Source: Thermoflexus sp. (GTDB lineage Bacteria > Chloroflexota > Anaerolineae > Thermoflexales > Thermoflexaceae). From it: DNA of 58,137 bases. Below, piece after piece: positions 7,475-15,977 of this stretch. Both the position numbers and the translations under genes were made by a program. Each line of letters starts with the position of its first letter. Within the stretch, counting starts at the first letter, position 1. The notes beneath the pieces were generated by a model that did no database searches, was not told the DNA's origin, and was given only the letters and a program-made list of their open reading frames with translations. The DNA lies in the NCBI RefSeq assembly GCF_034432235.1, contig NZ_DAOUCJ010000037.1, forward strand, positions 1 through 58,137, read 5' to 3'.

Positions 7475-8965
7475 CTATGTGCTGACCACCTCCTCGAACA
7501 CCATCCCCGTCACGGCGAAGAGAAGAAGATCATAGGCAACGAGGATCTGCAGCCACATCGACCACCCTGGATCCGCCTCCAGGATCGCTCGGGTCCCCTG
7601 GATGCCGGCGATGACCAGGGGGGCCGCCACCGGGAACAGCAGGATCGGCAGGAGCAGTTCGCGAGCCCGGGTGGCCATCGCCATCGCCGCCAGCAACGTG
7701 GTCACTCCCGAGAGCCCGATGGCCCCCAGGGCCAGGAGCAGGAGGATGCCGGGGTCCCACAGGGAGAGGTTGAAGAAGACGCCCGCGGCGGCCAGGGAGA
7801 GCAGGATCACCAGCCCCAGCAGCAGCCCATGGACCATCGCCTTGCCTGCGAACAGGAGGCTCCGGTCCCCTGGCACCATCAGAAGCCCCTCCCATGTTCC
7901 TCGATCCATCTCCGCCGCCATCATCCGCCCCACGCCCAGGCTGCTGGCGAAGAGCAGAAGCATCCAGAAGAAGACCGGGACGAAAGAACGGGCGAGGTCC
8001 GGGCGCAGCTCGAACGCCGTTCCGAACAGGAAGAGGCTTAAACCGGCCAGGGTCAAAAGCGGGGTCAGCGTTTCCCGCCCCCGTCCCTCGATCCGCAGGT
8101 CCTTCTCAAGCAACGCCTGGAGCGCACGAAGCTCACGCCCCTTCCCCCGGGCACCATGAGGAGATCGGCTCTCCGCCGGAGCCGGATAGACCCCGGTGGA
8201 GCGCTCCAGGCGGAGGGAGGAGCTTCCTGCTTCGGATCGATGGGCAGGCCCTCCGGCGGCGAGACGACGCCGGGGAGCCATCTCCGCCTGATAGAGCTCC
8301 TGAAGGGCCTTCTCCCGGAAAGCCATGGGGGCGCCTTCCGCAATCAGGCGGCCGCCCACCAGGACCACCACCCGGTGGGCGAAATCGGCGATGGCGGGAT
8401 CGTGGAGCGCGACCACCACCGCGCGCCCCCGGGCCGCCAGCTCGCCGATGACCTCACGGGCTTCCTCCAGCCCGACCACATCCAGACCTGTGAACGGCTC
8501 GTCCAGGAGCAACACAGGAGCTGGCGAAAGGAAGGCGCGGGCCAGCGCCAGCCGCTGCAACATCCCCCGCGAGAACCTCCGCACCGGATCCCGCGCGCGG
8601 TCCGCCAGGCCCATCCGCCTCAGCGCCGCTTCGATCGCCTCCGGCTCCTCCGGCCAGCCATAGAGGCGCTGATAGAAACGGAGGTTCTCCTCCGCGCTGA
8701 GATCCGGATACAGCCAGGGCTGATGGCCCAGCAGGGTCACCTGAGCCCGAACCCCGGCCCCATCCGGCGGCCAGCTGGAATCCCCGATCCGGACCCGTCC
8801 GGATGTGGGGCGGAGGAGCGTCGCCGCCACCCGAAGCATGGTGCTCTTGCCGGCTCCGTTCGGCCCCATCAGGGCCACGATCTCTCCCGGATGCACCGCG
8901 AGAGAGATCTCCCGCAGCACCCAGCGCGGGCCGAACGCTTTTGAAATCCGTTCCAGCTGGAGCAT
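7475..8965 (-). CDS. ccmAB: CcmA-CcmB fusion: haem ABC exporter ATPase plus permease
   Basis: A 496-residue protein joining two normally separate subunits. Residues 1-225 are an ABC ATPase: Walker A GPNGAGKST (34-42), Q-loop HQPW, signature FSRGMLQRLALARA, Walker B VLLLDEPFTGLD and the switch His in ALHDP. A charged, Pro-rich linker spans about 230-275. Residues 275-496 match CcmB: LRALQALLEKDLRIEGRGRE followed by six hydrophobic helices and the EMDRGTWEGLLMVPGDR loop. The ATPase releases holo-CcmE from CcmC. No separate ccmB exists in the cluster, which supports a real fusion. The frame is continuous. Start at 8965 has AGGT 8 bases upstream. Confidence 0.93.
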   Translation of the reverse strand: MLQLERISKAFGPRWVLREISLAVHPGEIVALMGPNGAGKSTMLRVAATLLRPTSGRVRIGDSSWPPDGAGVRAQVTLLGHQPWLYPDLSAEENLRFYQRLYGWPEEPEAIEAALRRMGLADRARDPVRRFSRGMLQRLALARAFLSPAPVLLLDEPFTGLDVVGLEEAREVIGELAARGRAVVVALHDPAIADFAHRVVVLVGGRLIAEGAPMAFREKALQELYQAEMAPRRRLAAGGPAHRSEAGSSSLRLERSTGVYPAPAESRSPHGARGKGRELRALQALLEKDLRIEGRGRETLTPLLTLAGLSLFLFGTAFELRPDLARSFVPVFFWMLLLFASSLGVGRMMAAEMDRGTWEGLLMVPGDRSLLFAGKAMVHGLLLGLVILLSLAAAGVFFNLSLWDPGILLLLALGAIGLSGVTTLLAAMAMATRARELLLPILLFPVAAPLVIAGIQGTRAILEADPGWSMWLQILVAYDLLLFAVTGMVFEEVVST

Positions 8966-9030
8966 CGGCGACCTGTCCGCTATAGCGCAACGCGTATCCA
9001 GCGAGAAGCTTCCCGGCGCGGCCCAGACCG

Positions 9031-10761
9031 TTACCCGAACGAAGAATCTCCGGCCTGCCCGCGACGGATCGCCCGGGTCATGAGAGCGGCCCGTCGCCGC
9101 CGGTAGGTTGCTTCATCGACTTCCCCGGCCGCGTAGGCTTCATCCAGCCGGGCGATCTCGTCGATCAGATCCACCTCCCGCCCCCGCCAGAGGCGGAAGA
9201 AGCCCAGAACGGCCCCCGCGCTTAGAGCGAGAAGGAGCGGGATCAGCCATGGGGGAACAGGCGCGCGCGGCCGCAGGGCAACGGTTCGGGTTTGGCCTGG
9301 GGCCGGCGGATCCACTTCATAAAGATGATACGTCGTGTTCCCCAGGGTGCGCATCCCGAGATCCCGCAACCCAGCGCCGGAGGCCTGCAGCGCTCCCCCC
9401 GCGATCAGCAGGTTCCAGCGATCCACCGGATAGGCCGAGCGCAGCGGAAGCGTCCGCGCCCGGGCCAGCGGCAGCTCGTATCCAAACGCCGTCTGATACC
9501 CCGCCCCCGGCGGGATCGGCGCCGTATCGATCAACCGATCTTCCTCCTGACGATACCGACCCCCCAGCGTCCCTTCGGAGATCCGGAGATTGGAGGCGCC
9601 CGGCGGCAGAAAGAAGATCATCCCTGGGCTCCCGGCCCCGCCATAGGTGGTCGTTCCCCGGTTCGAAAACACCCACACCTCGGTGACGAAGAGGCGATCG
9701 GCCAGCGGCTGCAGGATCCAGTGGACCTGATCGATGTGGATCCCGCCGGGATCCGTCCCTCGATCGAAGACCATGAGGGTGACGGTGACCTCCTGGCCCA
9801 CGGTCAGCGTCAGCGGATGGGGGGCGGGATAGGCCACCTCCTGCCACTCCGCCACCGGAAGATACGCCGCCTCCGGATAAACCGGCACGGCGTCGAACCG
9901 GAAGGTCCCATCGGCCCGGGTCGAGACCGTGCGGGAGAAAACGGGCGAGGACTCCAGCAGGACATAGAGGGTCACCGTCACGCCCGAGGCCGGCGCCTCC
10001 GTGGTCCCATGGAGGACCTGGCCGCTCACCGAGCCTATGGCCACCGGACGGGGCAGTTGAAGAGCCCCTCCGTCCGCAATCGAGAAGGCCAGCTGCGGCA
10101 GGTAAGCGATCAGAGCCTGCTGGAGGTCCGTCGAGAGCTCCGGCAGCCCGGCATGGGCAGGGATGCGCCCCGGCTGCAGGGCTTCCACCCAGGCGGACGG
10201 CACGCGCTCCAGCATCCGCTCGGGATCCGCGAGGGGAACGGGCCCCTTCCGGCCGTCCTCCCCATGGCAGGCCGCGCAGGCTTCCCGGTACCGGCTTTCC
10301 GCTTCCGCCATAAGCTCCGGCGGCACCGCGAGGGACCAGGCATACAGCACCACGGCCCATCGCTCGCTGTCGCTGAGCGTCGTCGACCATGGGGGCATCC
10401 CCCGCTCCACCCGGCCCCGGGTGACCACCTGGAACCAATCCCGAAGGGAGGCGGCGCGCCGGGCCAGGCTCTCGGTCAGATCCAGACGCGCGTCCGGGGT
10501 CCGAGCCCGGAGGGCGGCGGCCTGCGGTCCATCCCCTCGCCCCCTCAAGCCGTGGCAGCTCGCGCAGTGCTCTTGGAAGAGCGAGCGGCCGGTTTGCAGG
10601 GAGAGGCCGACCGGGGGAAGCGACGGCGTGGGCGTGGGCCAGGGCTGGGTCCGAAAGGGGATCTCGCCCGCCGGAGGGGGAGCCGCCAGGGTCAGGGAGC
10701 ATCCGGCCAGAAACCCCAGGGCCAGCCCGAGCACCAGTCCCGCGGATCGATTCCGGGTCAT
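9031..10761 (-). CDS. Di-haem c-type cytochrome lipoprotein with carboxypeptidase-like and SHOCT-like regions
   Basis: A 576-residue extracytoplasmic protein. A lipobox ends at Cys21 (LGFLAGC). Two cytochrome c modules follow, with CASCH at 66-70 and CAACH at 162-166. Residues about 245-330 look like a carboxypeptidase-regulatory (Ig-like) domain (SVSGQVLHGTTEAPASGVTV). A long beta-rich region follows, then a transmembrane helix near 515-535 (PPWLIPLLLALSAGAVLGFF). The C-terminus has a SHOCT-like motif (IDEIARLDEAYAAGEVDEATY). It overlaps the CcmI-like gene by an ATGA. As a c-type cytochrome inside the ccm cluster it is both client and neighbour. Redox partner unknown; domain boundaries approximate. 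Confidence 0.75.
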   Translation of the reverse strand: MTRNRSAGLVLGLALGFLAGCSLTLAAPPPAGEIPFRTQPWPTPTPSLPPVGLSLQTGRSLFQEHCASCHGLRGRGDGPQAAALRARTPDARLDLTESLARRAASLRDWFQVVTRGRVERGMPPWSTTLSDSERWAVVLYAWSLAVPPELMAEAESRYREACAACHGEDGRKGPVPLADPERMLERVPSAWVEALQPGRIPAHAGLPELSTDLQQALIAYLPQLAFSIADGGALQLPRPVAIGSVSGQVLHGTTEAPASGVTVTLYVLLESSPVFSRTVSTRADGTFRFDAVPVYPEAAYLPVAEWQEVAYPAPHPLTLTVGQEVTVTLMVFDRGTDPGGIHIDQVHWILQPLADRLFVTEVWVFSNRGTTTYGGAGSPGMIFFLPPGASNLRISEGTLGGRYRQEEDRLIDTAPIPPGAGYQTAFGYELPLARARTLPLRSAYPVDRWNLLIAGGALQASGAGLRDLGMRTLGNTTYHLYEVDPPAPGQTRTVALRPRAPVPPWLIPLLLALSAGAVLGFFRLWRGREVDLIDEIARLDEAYAAGEVDEATYRRRRAALMTRAIRRGQAGDSSFG

Positions 10762-11120
10762 GAGCCCTTCCTCCGGAGTTGCGCCCGGCGGGCCTGGACC
10801 GCCGCCTCGACCGCCTCGACCCGGGCCTTCCCATCAATCGCTTCGTTCTCTTCCTGAAGCGCCCGCAATAACGCGGCGCCCTCCTCCAGGTAGCGCCGGC
10901 GCAGCTCATGGTAGTCCTCATCCGGGATCTTCCCGGTGCGCCAGTCGGTCTCCAGATCCCGCAACATGCCCAGCACCCGCTCATACTGAGCCTGGAGGGC
11001 CGGCCGGGCGGGCCCTTCCCCACGGGATCGATCCTCCCGGAGCGGCCGCAGGACGTATGCGAGCACCAGCACCGTAACCCCAAACAGCACCAGAAGGGCT
11101 GCGATCATCTCGTTCATCAT
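10758..11120 (-). CDS. CcmI-like / cytochrome maturation accessory membrane protein
   Basis: About 120 residues: one N-terminal transmembrane helix (MIAALLVLFGVTVLVLAYVL), then a charged, coiled-coil-prone helical segment with the pattern DLETDWRTGKIPDEDYHELR. That short motif is typical of the CcmI-type or zinc-ribbon-like accessory proteins found beside ccmH. It probably acts in apocytochrome handling at the membrane. The start ATGATG at 11120/11117 opens directly into the helix. An in-frame ATG at 11210 would add 30 polar residues and overlap ccmG, which is less likely. Downstream it shares ATGA with the di-haem lipoprotein gene. Family assignment is by context and topology. Confidence 0.65.
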   Translation of the reverse strand: MMNEMIAALLVLFGVTVLVLAYVLRPLREDRSRGEGPARPALQAQYERVLGMLRDLETDWRTGKIPDEDYHELRRRYLEEGAALLRALQEENEAIDGKARVEAVEAAVQARRAQLRRKGS

Positions 11121-11193
11121 CGTGCTTGGTCCGGTAATGGCCTCAGGATACAGGTGGCCCGGATCCCTGAAGGGGTAAAAGGCCCCTCCCCGA

Positions 11194-11751
11194 TCAGAAT
11201 CCGGTTTCATCCGAACCGAGCAGCCGATCGATCACCCCCTCCAGCTCGCCGGGCTGGATCGGCGCCGCCTTGTAGAACACCACCTGCCCCTGGGGGTCCA
11301 CCACGAAGGTTTCGGGGACCCCCGTGATGCGATACAGGCGGGCGATCCGGGTGCCTGCGTCCAGGCCGTTGGGATAGGAGATCTGAAACCGCTGCAGATA
11401 GCGCATCGCCGCCGATGGGGTATCCAGATAATCCACCCCCACGAAGATCACCCCCCGATCCCGGTATTTCCGCCACAGGGATTCCAGCAAGGGCGCCTCC
11501 TCTTCGCATGGCTTACACCAGGAGGCCCAGAAGTTGATCACCACGACATGTCCCCGCCAATCCCGAAGCCGGAACTCCCGGATCCCGAGCCCGCCGTCAT
11601 AGCCCTCATAGAGGGGAAGGGTGAAATCCGGAGCGGGGCCCTGGGTGGGAGCCGTCCGCCCCCGCTCGAGGAAGGCCCAGCCCAGCAGGGCCAGGAAGAC
11701 CCCCACCGCAGTTAGGCCGATCCACCAGCCCCACCGTCCCCAGCGTGGCAT
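11194..11751 (-). CDS. ccmG: CcmG/DsbE-type thiol-disulfide oxidoreductase
   Basis: A 185-residue thioredoxin-fold protein anchored by an N-terminal helix (about residues 8-27). The redox motif is WCKPC (Cys79, Cys82) and the cis-Pro loop is GVPETFVV. It should reduce the CXXCH thiols of apocytochromes together with CcmH. It lies 11 bp downstream of ccmH. Start ATG at 11751 follows GGAGGAGCGCC. Length and anchor are normal for CcmG. ResA/TlpA naming would be equally acceptable, but the position after ccmH favours CcmG. Confidence 0.9.
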   Translation of the reverse strand: MPRWGRWGWWIGLTAVGVFLALLGWAFLERGRTAPTQGPAPDFTLPLYEGYDGGLGIREFRLRDWRGHVVVINFWASWCKPCEEEAPLLESLWRKYRDRGVIFVGVDYLDTPSAAMRYLQRFQISYPNGLDAGTRIARLYRITGVPETFVVDPQGQVVFYKAAPIQPGELEGVIDRLLGSDETGF

Positions 11752-11762
11752 GGCGCTCCTCC

Positions 11763-12260
11763 CTACCAGTGCTCCCGGATCCAGCGGTCCAGCATCCGGG
11801 CGCGTTCATCGAGCGAGGGCTCCGGCGGGGGCTCGGGCGTCGGGGCGGGCCGGCGCCAGCGGGCGAGGCGGAGGGCCAGCCAGAGCCCGGCCGCCGGAAG
11901 GCCGATCGCCGGGATCAGCCAGACCCCCAGCCCGATCCCATGGGGAGGAGGGACAGCCAGAACCCGCATCCCATAACGGGTGGCGAAGAACTCGATGATC
12001 TCGTTTTCGCTCCGCCCCTCCGCCAGCATCGTCCGGATCTCCTCTTTCCACTGGATGCATGCCGGCGTGTCGCAGACGTCCAGGGGCACATTCTCACATA
12101 CCGGGCAATAGAGATTTTTCGCCACCCGGTTGACCTGGTCATCGGACACGGGAGGGGTCGGGGTCTGAGCCCCGGCGGGCCGGGTTACGGAAAGGGCGGC
12201 CAGGGCCCAAACCAAGAGGACAGGGCGGAGCGCAAACGCGAGAAGACGGGATCCCCGCAT
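11763..12260 (-). CDS. ccmH: Cytochrome c maturation thiol protein CcmH/CycL
   Basis: A 165-residue protein with an N-terminal signal or anchor segment, a soluble redox domain and a second transmembrane helix near 107-130. The key motif is LYCPVCENV (Cys52, Cys55), in place of the usual LRCPVCQN. Two extra cysteines follow (Cys63 and Cys68 in DVCDTPACIQW), which I have seen in actinobacterial/Chloroflexota-type CcmH. It handles the haem ligation thiols with CcmF and CcmG. The 5' end overlaps the tail of the frameshifted partner gene (12185-12807) by 76 bp, so the start could be slightly internal. GGAGG lies 10 bp upstream of 12260. Confidence 0.9.
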   Translation of the reverse strand: MRGSRLLAFALRPVLLVWALAALSVTRPAGAQTPTPPVSDDQVNRVAKNLYCPVCENVPLDVCDTPACIQWKEEIRTMLAEGRSENEIIEFFATRYGMRVLAVPPPHGIGLGVWLIPAIGLPAAGLWLALRLARWRRPAPTPEPPPEPSLDERARMLDRWIREHW

Positions 12261-12807
12261 CGAACGATCGCCTCCAGGGAAACGTGATGGGCCAGTCTTT
12301 GGTAAAATGCATTACCCCGCTTGAAACCCGGAACTCCAAGGCCTCCCAGAGCTTTCTTCGGATCGTCCGGCTTGCCCTTAGAAGCTCTGCGTCTCAACCC
12401 CTCATAGACACGCCCCTCATGGTTGGGAGCGTGCTCACAAATCGCCCGAGCCAGGGCCCGCAAATCCGCCCACGCCCAGATTTCCAGCATGGGATCGATG
12501 ACGATCACCTCGCAACATCCAGGCCATCCGTTTTTTCCAGTTGGTCTCGTAACCGATCGCGGATCTGATCGCTCGTCTCAAAGGAATGGGACCACCGGAA
12601 GTCGAGAACTGCAAGGGCATACTGTGCCTTTCTCGAGTAGGGCCTTAATAAGCCAGCCGCATGACGGAATGTAAACAGATCATCACGGCCGCTCACATAA
12701 CGGATGTCAATCCCTTTTCCTGCTCGATCCCGCAACGGAAATCGAGCGAACAGACTCTGGAGCGCGCTCTGGATGTTACGATCTGCCGCCAGGATGACGA
12801 GATCCAT
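12185..12807 (-). pseudogene. Frameshifted partner of the adjacent AAA ATPase (Toprim/DUF4276-like)
   Basis: Two frames together make one protein of about 206 residues. The N-terminal part (12807-12505) ends at DVAR-stop. The C-terminal part runs in the -1 frame to 12185. Slipping back one base in the run of six A's (minus strand, 12536-12531) joins them and gives EKNGWPGCCEVIVIDPMLEI across the junction. That region and the C-terminal SLEA...DPVFSRLRSALSSWF fit the small proteins commonly encoded beside AAA_21 ATPases, possibly the MAD4-type partners of defence systems (recalled from memory). The acidic motif after ALAVLDF looks degenerate (RWSH where family members tend to have EGCG). It is either a decaying gene, a slippage-dependent gene or a sequencing error. 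Confidence 0.65.
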
Positions 12808-12817
12808 AAGAATGCGT

Positions 12818-13957
12818 TCAGGAGAGAATGTGGGCGAGAAACAGGGCAGCGAGATCCTCCCCCGGTTCCAGATCCCTCAACAGAGGGTGCTGGTTGCCCG
12901 GGAGAATCCGAGCTTCCTCTTCTTCCTTCGAGAAGATCAGCAGCCGTTCGGGGCCTGCCAATCGGACGAGCAAGGGATGTTGGGAAGTGACCAGCCATTG
13001 AACCGCCGGGGTTTCCACCATGATCCCGAAGAGGGCATCGATGGAATCCGGAGAGAGACCGTTCTCGATTTCCTCGATAAAGAACACACGCCCCTCATTC
13101 TCCGGGTCATAAGCGTGGAGGCTGAGGGCGATAAACCGGAGCCAGCCTTCGGAGATCCCGGGGGGAGAGAGCCAAAGCCCATTCCACTTCATGGCGAGGC
13201 GGAAGATGCCGGCGACTTCATCATGGTGGGGCTGGAGCTCCACATGCCGGCCGATCAGCGAACGGATCTCATCCAGCCAGTATGGATAGGCTTCCGGATG
13301 GACCTCCTTCATTCGCTGGATCAGCAGGGGAAGATCGCGCGCGTTGGGATAGAAGCGCGGATGCCGGGGTTCCTCCCATCGGCGAATACCCCTTCGGATG
13401 GCCCGGGGTTCGGGATGCAGGAGCTCCGGCCATGCTTTCAACCACCACCCTCGCAAGCCTTCGGCGATCTCCTTCAATGGCTCTGGGGTGAATTCGAAAA
13501 GCGCCCGGAGCGCAGCCTGATCGCGCTCCACGCGCCAGGACATCCCGGGCTGCTCCTCAAAGCGAACCTCAGAGCCTGCTCGGAGATAGATCGTCCGGCC
13601 AGCCCAGGAAAGGCGCTCCCGGACAATACCCACTGTTCCCTCTTCTTGCTGCAGAGCGATCTCGTAGACCACTTCCCCGGGCAGGCTCCCCATCGCCTCG
13701 CTGGAATCATTCCCCCAGGTCAGCCGGATGTCGATCTCACTGGCTTGACCTTTCCAGAACAGCTCCTCAGGCTTCCAGACGCGCATCTGCATGGCGCTCC
13801 GGAGATGATGCCGCACGATGTCGCGCACAAACCGGATGGCGTCCAGGAAGGCGCTCTTGCCGCTCCCGTTGGGGCCCACCAGGACCTGTAACGGCTTCAA
13901 CTCGACATCCACATCCCGAAAGCAGCGGTATCCCTGAAGGCGCACCCGCCTCAGCAT
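12818..13957 (-). CDS. AAA_21-type ATPase of an OLD/MAD-like two-gene module
   Basis: A 379-residue SMC/OLD-class ATPase. Walker A is GPNGSGKS (28-35), after an N-terminal strand that opens LRRVRLQGYRCFRDVDVELK. The ABC-like signature region is near SPPGISEGWLRFIALSLHAY, Walker B is VFFIEEIENGLSPDSI and the switch His lies in LVTSQHPLLV. Such ATPases are paired with small nuclease-like partners in phage defence or toxin modules. Here the partner follows 10 bp downstream but is frameshifted. The pair is inserted between ccmF (13 bp gap) and ccmH in the same direction. No transmembrane segment. ATPase identity firm; defence role inferred. Confidence 0.85.
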   Translation of the reverse strand: MLRRVRLQGYRCFRDVDVELKPLQVLVGPNGSGKSAFLDAIRFVRDIVRHHLRSAMQMRVWKPEELFWKGQASEIDIRLTWGNDSSEAMGSLPGEVVYEIALQQEEGTVGIVRERLSWAGRTIYLRAGSEVRFEEQPGMSWRVERDQAALRALFEFTPEPLKEIAEGLRGWWLKAWPELLHPEPRAIRRGIRRWEEPRHPRFYPNARDLPLLIQRMKEVHPEAYPYWLDEIRSLIGRHVELQPHHDEVAGIFRLAMKWNGLWLSPPGISEGWLRFIALSLHAYDPENEGRVFFIEEIENGLSPDSIDALFGIMVETPAVQWLVTSQHPLLVRLAGPERLLIFSKEEEEARILPGNQHPLLRDLEPGEDLAALFLAHILS

Positions 13958-13970
13958 GGCTCCTCCATCG

Positions 13971-15977
13971 TTATGAGATCGGGGCCGGCTTCTTTTGCAG
14001 CGGCGGGCGGATCTCGCCCAGAGCTGGAGCCAGGGCGGGCCGGGGCCACACGGCCACCAGCGTTCCCAGGATCAGCACGATCCCCCCGATCCAGATCCAT
14101 GAGACCAGCGGATTGATGAACACCTTGAACGTCGCCCGGTTGCCGCCCTCCATCCACCCGCTCAGCAGCAGGTAGAGATCCTCCTTCAACGTCGCCCGCA
14201 GGGCCGGCGGCGTCAGGCTTTCCCCTGTGTCGTATTGCAGCACATAGGGATATAAATCCGTTAGCAGACGGCCGGAGCGGTCATACACCCGAACCCAGGC
14301 CTCGGTGACCACCACATCCGGCTCGGTCGCCGGCGTGTATTGTCGGATCCCATGGTAGACCAGCCGATAGCCGCCGAAGGCCAGGGAATCGCCCAGCCCC
14401 ATGGTCCGCTGGGTTTCCTGCTGATCGAACTGGGAGCCGATCACCCCGATGCCGATCAGGACCACGCCGAGATGAACCAGATACCCGCCATACCGCCGCG
14501 GGTTGCGCGCCACCAGACGGACCAGCGCCACCAGCCACGGCTCGCCCGTCGCCCGCCGCCGTGCCCCCACGCTCAGCGCGGAATCCAGCAAGGTCCCCCA
14601 CCCGGCGAAGGCGCACAGGCCGAATCCGAGGAGCGCCCAGGGCGGTCGGATCCCCGCGATGGCGGCGAGGACGACCACGCCCAGGGCCATGAGCAGCGAG
14701 GAGCCCACCGAAAGGCGCAGCGACGCCCCCGGGGTCCGCCGCCAGCGGATGAAGGGGATCACGCCCATCAGCAGGTAGAGGGCCCCGAACAGGGGGCCGG
14801 TGACCCGATTGTAGTAAGGGGGACCAACGGTCAGCTTCTCATTGAACAACAGCTCGGAGAACATCGGATAGAACGTGCCCCAGAAGACGGCGAAGGCGAT
14901 CCCCAGAAAGAGCCAGTTGTTGAGCAGGAAGAAGGTCTCCCGCGACAGCCAGGATTCCACCCGGTTCTCCGCCCGCAATAGATCCCAGCGCGCGGCCAGC
15001 AGCGTCAGGGAGCCCACCAGCACCATCCCGACGTAGATCAGGAAGGGCACTCCGATCGCAGAACGGGCGAAGGCGTGCACCGAGGCGATCACCCCGGTGC
15101 GCGTGATGAACGTCCCCAGGATCACCAGGGCATAGGTGAGGATGATCAGCAACGAGGTCCACACCTTCAACATGCCCCGGCGCTCCTGAACCATCACGGA
15201 ATGCAGAAAGGCCGTGCCCGTCAGCCAGGGGAGCAGGGCCGCGTTCTCCACCGGATCCCATCCCCAGTAACCGCCCCAGCCCAGCACATCATAAGCCCAG
15301 CGAGCCCCCACCAGGAGGCCCAGGCTCAGGAACAGCCACGCCACCAGGGTCCACCGCCGCAGGAGGCGCAGCCAGCTCTCATCCCGCCGGCCGGCCATCA
15401 GAGCCGCCATCACGATCGCATAAGGGACTGTGAAACCCACAAACCCCAGATAGAGCAAGGGGGGATGGGCGATCATCCCCGGGTGGCGAAGCAGGGGATT
15501 CAGCCCCCGCCCATCCGCCGGCGGCACGGGGAACATCTCGAAGGGATTGGCGAAGAAACGATTCAGGAGGAGGAAAAACGTCTGGGTGAGCAACAGGATC
15601 CCGGTCATATAGGGGAGCATATCGGGGGGGAAGCGATCGGCGCGGGCCATGGCGGCGAAGAGGAAGAGGCTCATCAGCCAGGACCAGAAGAGCAGGGAGC
15701 CGTTCTGGCCGCCCCACAGGGCGGTGATCTTCAGGAAGAGCGGCTGGGTCTGACGGGAGACCTGGGTCACATAGACCAGACGGAAGTCATCGGTGAGGAG
15801 GGCGATCTCCAGGGCCAGCACCATGAGGGTGAGCAACGGCGCCATCACCTGTCCGATGCGCCGGGCCACCTCCACCCATCGGGCCTCCCGCCGCCATCCC
15901 CCATAAAACGCCGCCAGCGTCCCGATCAGGCCCAGACCCCAGGCCAGATCCAGCAACCCTTCCCCAAGAAGACTCAT
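13971..15977 (-). CDS. ccmF: Cytochrome c haem lyase subunit CcmF
   Basis: A 668-residue polytopic membrane protein that ligates haem to apocytochrome c with CcmH and CcmG. The WWD motif WGGYWGWDPVENAALLPW is present, along with QNGSLLFWSWL and HPPLLYLGFVGFTVPYA, all typical of CcmF. About 14 hydrophobic helices are visible, with a large periplasmic loop near the C-terminus. The start at 15977 is chosen because GGAGG lies 7 bases upstream and the first helix follows; longer in-frame extensions are polar and overlap the HEPN gene. The ATG forms an ATGA with the HEPN stop, so translation is coupled to the MNT-HEPN pair. Confidence 0.93.
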   Translation of the reverse strand: MSLLGEGLLDLAWGLGLIGTLAAFYGGWRREARWVEVARRIGQVMAPLLTLMVLALEIALLTDDFRLVYVTQVSRQTQPLFLKITALWGGQNGSLLFWSWLMSLFLFAAMARADRFPPDMLPYMTGILLLTQTFFLLLNRFFANPFEMFPVPPADGRGLNPLLRHPGMIAHPPLLYLGFVGFTVPYAIVMAALMAGRRDESWLRLLRRWTLVAWLFLSLGLLVGARWAYDVLGWGGYWGWDPVENAALLPWLTGTAFLHSVMVQERRGMLKVWTSLLIILTYALVILGTFITRTGVIASVHAFARSAIGVPFLIYVGMVLVGSLTLLAARWDLLRAENRVESWLSRETFFLLNNWLFLGIAFAVFWGTFYPMFSELLFNEKLTVGPPYYNRVTGPLFGALYLLMGVIPFIRWRRTPGASLRLSVGSSLLMALGVVVLAAIAGIRPPWALLGFGLCAFAGWGTLLDSALSVGARRRATGEPWLVALVRLVARNPRRYGGYLVHLGVVLIGIGVIGSQFDQQETQRTMGLGDSLAFGGYRLVYHGIRQYTPATEPDVVVTEAWVRVYDRSGRLLTDLYPYVLQYDTGESLTPPALRATLKEDLYLLLSGWMEGGNRATFKVFINPLVSWIWIGGIVLILGTLVAVWPRPALAPALGEIRPPLQKKPAPIS

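Noticed and set aside
12525..12540. Classical -1 frameshift heptamer A AAA AAC
   Set aside because: The letters are present, but the zero frame reads GAA AAA ACG, so the heptamer is not in the canonical register. A slip at the A run is still possible, but I do not claim a proven programmed signal.
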